From assembly GCF_028554725.1 (NCBI RefSeq), contig NC_071667.1, positions 57,653,501 to 57,717,500 on the forward strand: 64,000 nt of DNA. The letters are read 5' to 3'. Position 1 is the first letter of the stretch, and each line of letters opens with the position of its first letter. Shown here piece by piece: positions 46,061 to 55,895 of this stretch. A model generated the notes under the pieces. It searched no databases. It was not told the origin of the DNA and saw only the letters and a program-made list of their open reading frames with translations. The DNA comes from Zeugodacus cucurbitae. Its lineage: Eukaryota; Arthropoda; Insecta; Diptera; Tephritidae. The position numbers were made by a program, and so were the translations under genes.

Positions 46061-46240
46061 TGAAAATAAATATAATACGAGTTTTTTTATAACTTTTTTT
46101 ATTTTTTTAATTCAGCATTAGCATAACTATAGCTAGTTTAAATACTTATGTATATATAATTAAAATTGACTTTACATACTTCCTGGTAATTTTTATAACA
46201 TAAATAATTGACAAACTTGTAATTGTATGAAAGGTATTTT

Positions 46241-48098
46241 TTACCAATATTTTTTAGCTCTTATAACTTTAAGACCATTATTTAAAACATAAAAATCTAT
46301 TGGCGGACCATCTAAAGAATCAAATTTGATGAGAGTGTAATTATGTTTTTCACTGCCAACCAAATATGATTGAAATCTCTCAGAAAAATTTAGACAACTA
46401 TGACTTTTCACTACAATACTAATATTATTTTCGCTTATTAAGAAATCGCATATTTCGTAAATAAGAAAACTGTCTTTAGTAACTGAAACAATGTGTCCAA
46501 TTTTGAACGTTTTTCCTCGGAAAATAACGGAATCTGTTTTTTTATATGAATTCAAATCGGATAAATTTAATGATGAAATGTAAATTTCTTTTGTAATAGG
46601 ACATTGTTCTTTACAAACAATTTCGGCTTGAAAAAAGTTATTAGTTATAACTGAATTCGCAAATCTTATAGCTGATTTGATTCCCAGAGATAAAGGAATA
46701 TTTATTCTGGATGTTATACTTCTGGCATATTTTTTATGAATTTGGTGTTCAGCCTCAAATCTAAATGACCATAGGTATTTTAGGGGGCCTAGTTTTTTAA
46801 TAATAGTGGGGTAATGTACAAGGTTGTGGTGTTTGGGTTTTAAAGTATCCTTAAACATACATTGATATAACCTGTTGTGTTCTTCAATCAACACTTGAAG
46901 TTTAATTAAGAGATCGTCGTCGAAATTTGGCAATAACACATAGTCAATTAGTTTAATGAAAAGAACTAAAAATTTGTAAACAGAATCATTCGGTGGGATA
47001 AGGTCGCCAATCATAAGTAATACTAAGTGGGAAAAAGTTTGCATTTGCTTCGCGTTCATTTTAAAATTAGCGTTCTTTATGTGCTCTTTTTTTACAGGAG
47101 GAGAAACATTACCGATTTCTGTTTGCCCATATTGGAACATTTGCTTCCGGGAATTAAAAGTTTCCAAAGTGAACATTTTTTTTTCGTATATAAAGTAATG
47201 TAATATTTTACTAAAATTATATTTGCATACACCACTGAATAAATCATGCATGATATCACATGAAATGTTATCGGTGACGTGAAAAAACGAAAGAGAATTG
47301 AATACAGAGTTATATTTTATACCATTTACAGCTGGGTCATTTAATGTAATATCAAGTTCATAATTGGTATTGTTTCTTAAAGAATCGGAATATTCGATAC
47401 AATCAATGCGTGTTTCGTTTTTGTTGCGTTTGCATACTCTACAAAATGAATTTGATGAAAATGAACTATTGTATCCTAAAGCTGTGTTTAGACCAAGGTT
47501 ATCACCTAATATTTGAGCAAGCCGAATGTAAACTCGGATATGTTGACCACCTATGTCAATACTCAAACCATCGACATATAATTTCTTTAAAATATCTATA
47601 AGTGGAGTGAAGGCAATATTAAAACCATATTCACATATATCTGAACTTTTCATAAATCCGCATACAAATACATTCATGAGCCTACCAGCTTGATAATTAG
47701 GGATTGTTGGAAAAGTGTAATAAATTCCACATATTTTCTGTTGGCAGGATTTCGAGCCTAGGGGATCATTGATCTCAAAATCGTCCATGTATAAGAAAAG
47801 TGGTATTGTTTGCAAGACTTGGAAGGGGATACTCATCACGATACTGTAATTGTGTAAGTGGCTCTTGAGAAACTAAAGATTGACCTAAATCATTATTTAC
47901 CGAGGAAAAACTCACAGTTTTATGCTTTTCTAAGTGCTTTCGAAACCTATACACATTGTGAAATATTTGATTGCAATTTTCCTCTTTGCAAACATATTTT
48001 GCTATGGACTGAAGCCCATGATCTTCCTTTAAATGATTTATAAGTAAACATGAAGTTAAGTGGGGTTTGTGACATAAATAGCAAGCAAATTTGGACAT
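46241..48098 (-). pseudogene. CACTA/CMC-like transposase with C2H2 fingers, internally deleted
   Basis: The start (ATG at 48,098) encodes two zinc fingers: CYLCHKPH...HLKEDH and CKEENCNQIF...HLEKH. This frame runs to 47,775. A second frame (47,839-46,241) takes over with IPLFLYMDDFEINDPLGS and continues 520 residues to the natural end. Key blocks are GGQHIRVYIRLAQILGDNLG, FCRVCKRN, DNISCDIMHDLFSGVCKYN, and KPKHHNLVHYPTI with LWSFRFEAEHQIHK; the last two correspond to the conserved VMH and PFER/E segments of plant CACTA transposases. In relatives some 200-300 residues separate the fingers from the DDFE block; they are missing here, and the frame changes at the junction. So the gene is dead by an internal deletion, while the rest is remarkably free of stops. 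The superfamily call is by recall of motif order. Confidence 0.72.
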
Positions 48099-48135
48099 TT
48101 TTAACAATTAAAAAGAAAAGAAAGAAAATAAAAAA

Positions 48136-50062
48136 TTAGTTATCTAACTTGCTGAGTAAATTTGAAACTGAAGGAAAATCTTCAGACTTAAGCCCAAAAA
48201 AGTATTGTTCTAAAAATACCCAAACTTGCTTGCTATTATGGGAATATTCAATTTGGAATACATAACTTAACTTAATAATACAGTCGACGCATTTCATTAA
48301 AGTGGGGCACTTCCACTTAAGCCCGTCGCAAAATATAAAGAATTCTGATATACTTGTATAGTCCTCACCTACTGCAATGATGTAAGGCTGCAAATGCTGT
48401 TTTTCAATCGCGTATTGCTCAATTTTGGACGAAATCTTTGGTAATATATCATTTGGTGTAGTTGCTAGTATTATAAACTCTGATTGAGCGTCACCAATCG
48501 TTGGTTTGTGGGTTTTACTCCGACGCTGTGGTTGAAGAACCGCATGGAGCAGTAACAACACAATGCAATATTTAGAATCTGGAATTATAAATTAATCCAA
48601 TATATAAATATTTTAATATTGTTTTTCATGTTTTTTTACCATTTGATAAATCTTTGTAAAGGAGTTTCGAAAGTAGTAACTCTCGGCTGGCTTGGTCTTT
48701 TACTTCCGCATTTAAGACAGGGAGGATTACTTTATAAAACTTGTCAAGTTTTAAGATTAACTCGTTTCCAATATCTGGATGCATGTCATTAAAATCAATA
48801 TCAACCTGTTATAATTGAATAATGTTTAATTTGTAAATAAATACTTTGTGCTTTTTTCTTACCAATTCGTAACCGTTAAAGTCATTGTAGCGCGGCCAGT
48901 CTGCTAGCAAATCCGATAGAGATCCCTTACATTTATTTCTAAACGTGCATGTATCTAACCAAAACTTTTTAACTTTTTCCCAAGGTGTGCAGTTATGTGC
49001 CAACCAACACTTTTTTTCCAAAACGTTATCTGCAGTGCAAGAAGTTAAATTAAATATTGTTAAAACTACAAATTATTTTATAAAGTAGGAGTAAAAAGTA
49101 TTGCACACCGTCAAAAACATCTTCATAAGCTTCCTGGGTAACAGGATTGGCTTTGTTTTCCAACTTTATGGCATTAGCCCAACGCGAGAACAATTTACCA
49201 CTCGGATTCTTTTTTCCCATTTTTCTTTCCAAAAAGTAAAATTCCTAATATATAAGAGTAACAAAAAAATGTTGTAAGTTTTTAGTAGTTATAATCGAAT
49301 TCGTGCAATTACCTTACCTTCTTTTCTTTAGGAAATACCGCAACAATTTCATTCGCCCATTCCCTCATATCTGAGTATTGCATTTTGCGTCCTAAACCAA
49401 TATAGTTGTCAACGATGCAATGTGTTAAATTTTTTTGGTTTCTACTGTCCAAGTAGCCATGTTTTTCTTGATAACTTAAAGCAAGTTGTCCCTTTACTGA
49501 TGTTTTTAAAAGCTCGCGTAGATTGAAATTCTTCGTTTGAGGCGAACAAGGTAGCATACTACATTCTCCCGATTTGACGGAAGACAAATCACTGGATATT
49601 TTTTTCAGCCAATCTAAGACTTCGGTGTTTGCAGTTTGTGTCTCTTGGTCACAAATAAATGGAATACCCTTAAAAACAGAATCCACACACTAACTTTCAA
49701 ATTAAAATTACTTAAAATTTGGCTTTTAGAGCAAAATTAAAGTTTTTTCTTGGGCGATTACTTGTGTTGTGCATAGCTCTATAAACAGAATTGATAATTT
49801 AAAAATAAAGGAATCATCTTACCTTTTTTGTTCGCCACTCCCTCAAACCGGCTTTAAATTTTATGCGTTCTCCGAAATATTTTGCGTCACATCTATTGAA
49901 AAAAGCGTCAACGTCGTCAATTTGCATTTTCTCAAGAATGAGAAAGGAATTAACCCCCCGTTCAATCAGGGTATCAATTATTTCATTTAGCAAGCCCCAA
50001 GATTTTAATAATTCCAAGAATTCATCGTTTCCTTGGCTTGGTTCACCATATATATCGCACAT
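48136..50062 (-). CDS. spliced SAM-like accessory protein of the CMC-related transposon
   Basis: Six exons can be joined on the minus strand: 50062-49823, 49689-49318, 49244-~49107, 49030-48863, 48805-48640, 48578-48136, about 508 aa, each with GT-AG borders and no internal stop. Residues ~10-75 look like a sterile-alpha-motif fold (FLELLKSWGLLNEIIDTLIE; GERIKFKAGLREWR). Residues ~120-250 hold a conserved module (LLKTSVKGQLALSYQEKHGY; MREWANEIVAVFPKE; then EFYFLER..GKKNPSGKLFSRW) and ~280-320 another (DLLADWPRYND; VDIDFNDMHPD) that I have seen in many uncharacterised arthropod proteins. Function is not known to me; a role in transposition or its control is inferred from the adjacent transposase. 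The exon 3/4 junction needs a weak donor (GGT|GTGCAA); the stronger GTGTGC donor would shift frame. It ends 37 bp before the transposase ATG. Confidence 0.7.
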
Positions 50063-50160
50063 TTTGAATATAATATAATAATACAACTAATATAATAACA
50101 CAACTAGCACGCAATACAACACAAGAGCAACTGAAATGTGACACTTCACAACTTCACAAA

Positions 50161-50369
50161 AAAGCAACGGGATAAAAAGAAAATCACTGTCGCCAAGTAA
50201 AATTTTTCTAAGTTAGCTGATGCAATATATGTACATACATACATTAATTTGTACGTATGTACGCACAACAAAGCAACGGGATAAAAAGAATATCACTGTC
50301 GCCAATTTTTTTTTTTTTTTAAATTGGCTGATGCAATATACAAACATTAATATGTATGTATGTACGCAT
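50161..50369. repeat. tandem duplication, period 109 bp
   Basis: Two direct copies beginning AAAGCAACGGGATAAAAAGA (50,161 and 50,270), each continuing with ATCACTGTCGCCAA, GCTGATGCAATATA and ending TGTACGCA. It lies 100-300 bp upstream of the SAM-like gene and may include its promoter. Confidence 0.8.
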
Positions 50370-50394
50370 TTTGAGACGTTAATAGCAAATTTTA

Positions 50395-50690
50395 AATTAA
50401 TAAGAACTCTTTTTAAAATAAAAGGTTTTTCTTTTTAATAAATTTAATAAGGTTCTAGTAAAAATAAGTGGATGTCCTTATTGATTTGCTCTTTCATAGT
50501 TTTCTCATAAAAACAAGTAGATTTCTTCTTACCATTGAATTTTTTGACAAAATTACAAAAACAAATTAATAAATAAGAAGTTATCTTTTTATTTTCAGCC
50601 GGTTTTCTTTTCAATAGATTTTAGAAGAAATTTAAGCTAAAATTAAGAAGACATTCTAGTAAAATTTTCTTCAATTTTCCCCCCCCCTAG
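50395..50690. repeat. subterminal repeats, right side of the CMC-related element
   Basis: AT-rich zone with repeated TAATAAG, TTAGAAGAA, AAATTAAGAAGA and TCTAGTAAAA words (the last at ~50,453 and ~50,656), echoing those on the left side. A run of nine C lies at 50,679-50,687. Confidence 0.5.
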
Positions 50691-50742
50691 CTCTCCTCGC
50701 CCTAAAAGCTTTTTTAGAAGTCAATCTTATTGATTATAGGTG

Positions 50743-51689
50743 AAGTTTTTAATTACACACAAATAGTCTTGCATTCTTGCTACAACTGTAAACATTGCGT
50801 GCAGATCCCCGCCTTGCATACTCAAAATGGTCAGAGTGTCAGTGGTGTCTTCTGCAGAAGTGCTCAATGTTTTCCTACAACTAATAAAGACCGTCAATTG
50901 TGTTCGGGAATATATATATGTATATCGCGACTTTTTTAAATACATATGTACATACATGCACTCATATTCATAAGTTCGTGTATTTTAATTTGCCGGTCGG
51001 CAGCCTTTTATGTCAACTTTTGTCTTCGCACAACACTTCGCTTTTACCGAACAAATGTCATAGGCATCAACATCGCTTGTCGCGCTATATTGCATGCAAC
51101 AAGTGTGAATAAGAGGACACGTACACTTCTTATATAACTTTTACAGCTGCTCTCTAAAAAATAGCAGTGGACGGAGGAAAATCCTGAGAAATTTTCTTTT
51201 TCTTTCTCACTTTAAAATCATTCTGTTAATTCTAAACAATTGTTTAAATACAAAGAAAGACTTTCCTCGGTTTCCTCTGTTGTTTATGATGCCAGGATCA
51301 CATATGTATGTCAAACGTAGCCCAAAATTGTAATTGGTCGAAACTGTCCTACCACTTACATTTTTCATACTTTACTATGTCTTATAATAGAAACTGACGC
51401 AGAATTTAACTGACATCATCGATGTACATATGTAGTGACTGGACATCATTCGCCCTATCACATATCAGAGGCAACAGAACTGTTTTGAAGTTAAGATTTA
51501 GTTTTTGTTTCGCAATTGTGATATGATGACTATCTACAAGATTTTTCATATCAAATAGTCTGAAATCACTTTAACTGTAAAATACATGAGGAGGTATCAA
51601 ATCAGATATGTATATTGAAATACATGGGACTTTTTCATAAGTTCGATGATCGGTAAACGGATAATTCTTTTAGAAAACAAGTAACCAAA
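50743..51689. other. non-coding DNA, nothing recognised
   Basis: No gene, RNA or element recognised. Confidence 0.5.
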
Positions 51690-52625
51690 GACTAAGGTCG
51701 GGTGCAACTGAACATTTCATACTCTCGCAATTTATTGATGCAATTTTATCAAGATAACACACAATTTGACTCATATATTTGGGATAAAGTCCAATAGAAA
51801 TCATATATAGTAAATGAGGGCTGATGTAATTCCTGAACCGATTTCACCATTTTTCACCACCAAGGTACACTATATCCAATACTATATTCACTTAAATTTG
51901 CCAAGATATCTCCCATATTAACCGATTTATGCGGAATAAAGCCCACCGTATTTTTGACAAACCTATAATTTGGTATATGGGAGCTAGGGGAAGTTATGAC
52001 CCGGTTTTCATAATATATGAGAGATTTACTGATATTTTCGATTGAAAATTACGCTTAGGCACTGAATTCTTCATGTTCGATATCCGGGGCCTTGAAAAGT
52101 TATACTCCGATTTCGACAATTGTTCCACAAGTGAAGCCATAGATGATATACAGTATTTGTGAAAAGATTTCTTCCGCTATCTTCATTGGTTCCTTATGTA
52201 TAAATTATAATGTGAAGGAATCAGATGGAATTCAAAATTGAGTTATATGGAAAGTAGTCGTGGTTGTGAATCGTGGTTGTGACCATCCATGGTTGTGATT
52301 TTCCATCCGTGTCATCAGGGTGTCAAGAAAGTGTTACTTACAGAATTTCATTGAAATCGATCGAGTAGTTTCTGAGATTCGACGCCACGTCCATTTTCCA
52401 TTTTGTAAAAAAAATTAGAGTGTAGCTCTCATATGCCATTTCTCCTGTAAAATTTAGTCTTTCTGAAGTTTTCCTGTAGTGAGCTAACGCACATTTAGTA
52501 GTTTTCAACCTAACCTTTGTATGGGAGGTGGGCGTGGTTATTTTCCGATTATTTCAATTTTTTTGGTGTATGATGTGAAACGTGGGAAGTTTGGTTTATA
52601 TAGCTTTATTGGTTTGCAAGATATT
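51690..52625 (-). repeat. dispersed hairpin-ended repeat, family B, copy 2
   Basis: Inverted relative to copy 1. It opens with TAAGGTCGGGTGCAACTGAA (the hairpin end), continues through CACAAGTGAAGCCATAGATG, TCATCAGGGTGTCAAGAAAG and CAACCTAACCTTTGTATGGG, and closes near TATAGCTTTATTGGTTTGCA, matching blocks of copy 1 in reverse order. Confidence 0.65.
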
Positions 52626-54149
52626 TACCAAAAACTTATTTATTTATTTTAATAAATTTAGTTTTTTTAATAATAGATCTGCGCTACTTTTTCTTTAATT
52701 AAATACTGCTATTTCCCTTGGCGTCACTGTTCATACATAATTGCATTTGACGCTAAAAAGAAAAGCTTGTAACTGAACTTCGCCCATTTCAGAGACATTT
52801 ATCTATTACATCAAGTGACTTTTTTATCTGCATAGGTACTTCGATGAATAGTGTTTGTCTTTCATTACGATAACAACAAATACTCAAATACGACAGTTGT
52901 TGTCAGTTGTCTCAAGTGTATATTGTAGCCTTTTGCAATTTTAGTTCACACAGTTGCATTTACGAACCGATTGCTTACTTTTTTCTTGAGCTTTATTTGT
53001 CTTTTGTGCTGTCTACACTAATGACTTATTTAAATTCTTGAAATTGGCGAACAAATGGACATACATATAGAATATACATATGTATGTAGATATGTAACTA
53101 ACGTTGTGTGATGGTGAATTTTGACGGACAAGAGACAACTATAGTAAAGGCTCACGATAAATTCAATTCTGGGAACGTAGTCGTTAATTAATTTAAGATT
53201 AATTCTAAGACTATAGTTCCGTCCGACTTTATATCATCCGATGAAAATTTCCCCAGTCTTCTACACTTAAACTATGACGTTAAAAACAAGGGTCAGAGGT
53301 CAATTCAAATCTTAAAATTGAAATCATGTTATGACGTCCTCGTACATTAATTTTAAACATCTCAGAATGGTTGATGGATTACATTGGAAATCCCTACAGT
53401 TTCTTTAAATGAAATGCATTCAAGGAATAAGTAATCTGTCGAAAGCTCCCTATATAAAATATTCCCGCATGTTCGCACGGAACTCAACACCACCCTACTT
53501 GAAAATGCACTCGAAGCCCGAGAGCGTGACTATTGTCTTATATAAATATTGATCGAAAAGCGGGAAGACAACGAGTGAATGTTGCGTTTCTGCGTTGATG
53601 GCATCATCATTGCGGTTCTTTGTCAAATATTTATGTCATACTGTCAGCTTGTGGTCTACAAAGTAGAAATATGTATAGTAAGGTATGGCGAATGGCTTCG
53701 CGGAATTTGAATTTGAACATTTTCTAACATTTATTTTCTACGGTGATTTAACGGCGTTTAGTCATCCCACCACAAATATTATTTTTGCTTCATTGTCAAC
53801 TGTTTCCTGTGCAATTTTTTATTCATTCTTCGCTGATAATTTTCTCCTTAGCGTGGTGTTTGTCATACGGTAATGTTGTCAGTTACGAAATTGTATTAAA
53901 CAGCTCATTTCAATGCTAGCTTACTGCTATTATTATTTGAATAGCTTGTAAGCCGTGATGACTGTATGCCAATCATGTGCCATCGGTGAATAAATTTGGG
54001 GAAGTAAAGTGAAACCTGAATAACTACAAAACCGCATGTATTTTTGAAAGCATTTGAATTTTTTAGATGAATTTTTATACTCTCAAAACATGTTCTAAAG
54101 CAGTTGGGTCCACCCGTCCGCCTGTTCGCGCAACGGATAGCTTGAGTTA
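52626..54149. other. non-coding DNA, nothing recognised
   Basis: No gene or element recognised; short open frames only. Confidence 0.5.
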
Positions 54150-54620
54150 AAATTACGAGATGAAACTAGGTACACATACATATACCTTGGTACAGTGGGA
54201 CAGTTGCTATTGCAAATGAAAGAAATCGGACCATTGCCACGCCCACCAAATGGCGTTAACTGAAAAGCTAAAAAAAAATTGCTTTAAAAATTTTCGAAAT
54301 CGGACTATAAGTTTTTGAGGCCCCGGATATGTTTATGTTCAATATGTAGAATCTTTTTCTTCTTATAATATACCACTGTGCAAAAAATGGATGCAATCGA
54401 GTCATAACTTCCCCTAGCTCCCGTATACCTAATATTAGGGTTTTCAAACTACTTGGGGGCTTTATACCTTATAAAGCAGTTAATACATATGTGAGCTATC
54501 TTAGCACAATTTAGTGTGCGTATAGTTTGTTTGTGAAAATGAGTGAAATCGGTTCAGGAATTTCCTCAGCCCTCATACACTATTTATAATTATTTTCGTT
54601 ATTTAAGTGGGAGTTATGCC
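54150..54620 (+). repeat. dispersed hairpin-ended repeat, family B, copy 3 (partial)
   Basis: Same orientation as copy 1. Contains GGACCATTGCCACGCCCAC, GAGTCATAACTTCCCCTAGC and GAAATCGGTTCAGGAATTTC, which pair with segments of copies 1 and 2. The hairpin end is missing. Confidence 0.6.
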
Positions 54621-54894
54621 GAAGATATGGGTTAAATTGGGTAATATCTATAAAATGTCTCATAATGTATAATGAATTATGTTTTGACAATGTTTTTCAA
54701 TATAAGAAATACTCATGGAGAAGATATACAGTTATGTGAAAAATAATAAGGACAGCGATGAATAAAAAGTACGTGTAACAAATACTAGTGTTCGCTATTT
54801 TGATAACACAAACGTAAACTTATTTAGTTCTGAACGAGGTATTTATTATATAAAAAAACAAATAAATTAAATTAAAAACTCTAACAGCCGGTTT

Positions 54895-55079
54895 CACGAA
54901 ACAAATTTAAGCGAAAAATAATTAATTTCAGTTTCACCATTTGACTTAACTTGTATTTAAATGGTCACGCTTTGCCATTTAAATATTATTTAAATACTGT
55001 CATATGTAACCATGGTTACGTTTGTCTATCAGCTGATTTCCAATTAATTTTCAATTCAAAAATTTCGTGAAACCGGCTG
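54895..55079. mobile_element. Harbinger-type MITE, 185 bp
   Basis: Perfect terminal inverted repeat CAGCCGGTTTCACGAAA at both ends, flanked by TAA on each side (54,892-54,894 and 55,080-55,082). A 3-bp TAA/TWA duplication is the signature of PIF/Harbinger elements. The interior is AT-rich, with a further partial palindrome (GCCATTTAAATATTATTTAA), and non-coding. Confidence 0.85.
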
Positions 55080-55784
55080 TAAGTACACAATAAAGCTAAA
55101 TATGGCAACTGAAAAATTATGATTTGGGGATCGTTTTCACACAACGGACTAGGCCCATACTATAGCTTACTGGGCACTATATAACCGATTATCTTAAGAT
55201 ACTCCAAAAATGTATGCTACAGTACTCTGAAGACATTATAGCACTTAGGTGGATACTTTATTAAGACAATGAGAGTGGACAAAGGAGTGGATTGAGGTAA
55301 ACAACTAAATTCCGTAGAAACTTTGTGGAATAGAGTGAAGTACAATAAGAGAAATTTGCCCAAGTAACAATGACGAGCTTTGGCAACTTTTCAGATTTCA
55401 TGGAGAAATTTCCCGTTTCTGTCTGCTAAAAACCTAGTTTGTTCTATGCCGTAGCGATAACAATGCAATTTAAACAATCATGCATTTTCAAAAAACATGT
55501 CATTCTAAACTAGAAACTGATTGAAACATAATTGAAGGAAAACTAGTTATTTGTTTGGCGAATTTGGCATTTATTATGTCATACTTAAGCGGGGTTCACT
55601 GTATTCAATTTTGCAAATATATGTATAGTCATGCAAATGTACATGAATCATATCGCGGCTTCATAATTGTAATATTTTTTTTTTGAAGATCGTGTAGCGA
55701 CTTTCTCACGCCGAAGTTAACATTTCTATTTTTCAGCAACTCAAATATAATTTTCAACATGACATCACACCAGTATACGACGTG

Positions 55785-55895
55785 GGTATTAAATCAAACT
55801 TTTTTTTCGAGCAGATTGAGTCATAAGTAAAAAAAGTAATTTCTACGCTTTTCAAAATTAGACACCAAAATCGAAATGTTTGGCTTTCACATATA
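55785..55895. repeat. truncated copy of the foldback element arm
   Basis: Contains GCAGATTGAGTCATAAGTAA then AAATCGAAATGTTTGG, matching the outer arm of the foldback element at 16,536-17,078. Only one arm is present. Confidence 0.6.

Larger units (their letters stand above)
45609..50742 (-). mobile_element. two-gene CACTA/CMC-related DNA transposon (approximate limits)
   Basis: The minus strand holds an intact-looking spliced gene (48,136-50,062) and a broken zinc-finger transposase gene (46,241-48,098). Both sides are flanked by AT-rich zones with degenerate subterminal repeats (45,625-46,060 and 50,395-50,690). A possible inverted terminus CACCTA/TAGGTG is at 45,609 and 50,742, close to the CACTA/CACTG ends of this superfamily, but no target duplication is visible there, so the boundaries are tentative. 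The transposase homology (below) places it near CACTA (EnSpm)/CMC elements. The internal deletion in the transposase makes this copy non-autonomous today. Confidence 0.6.
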
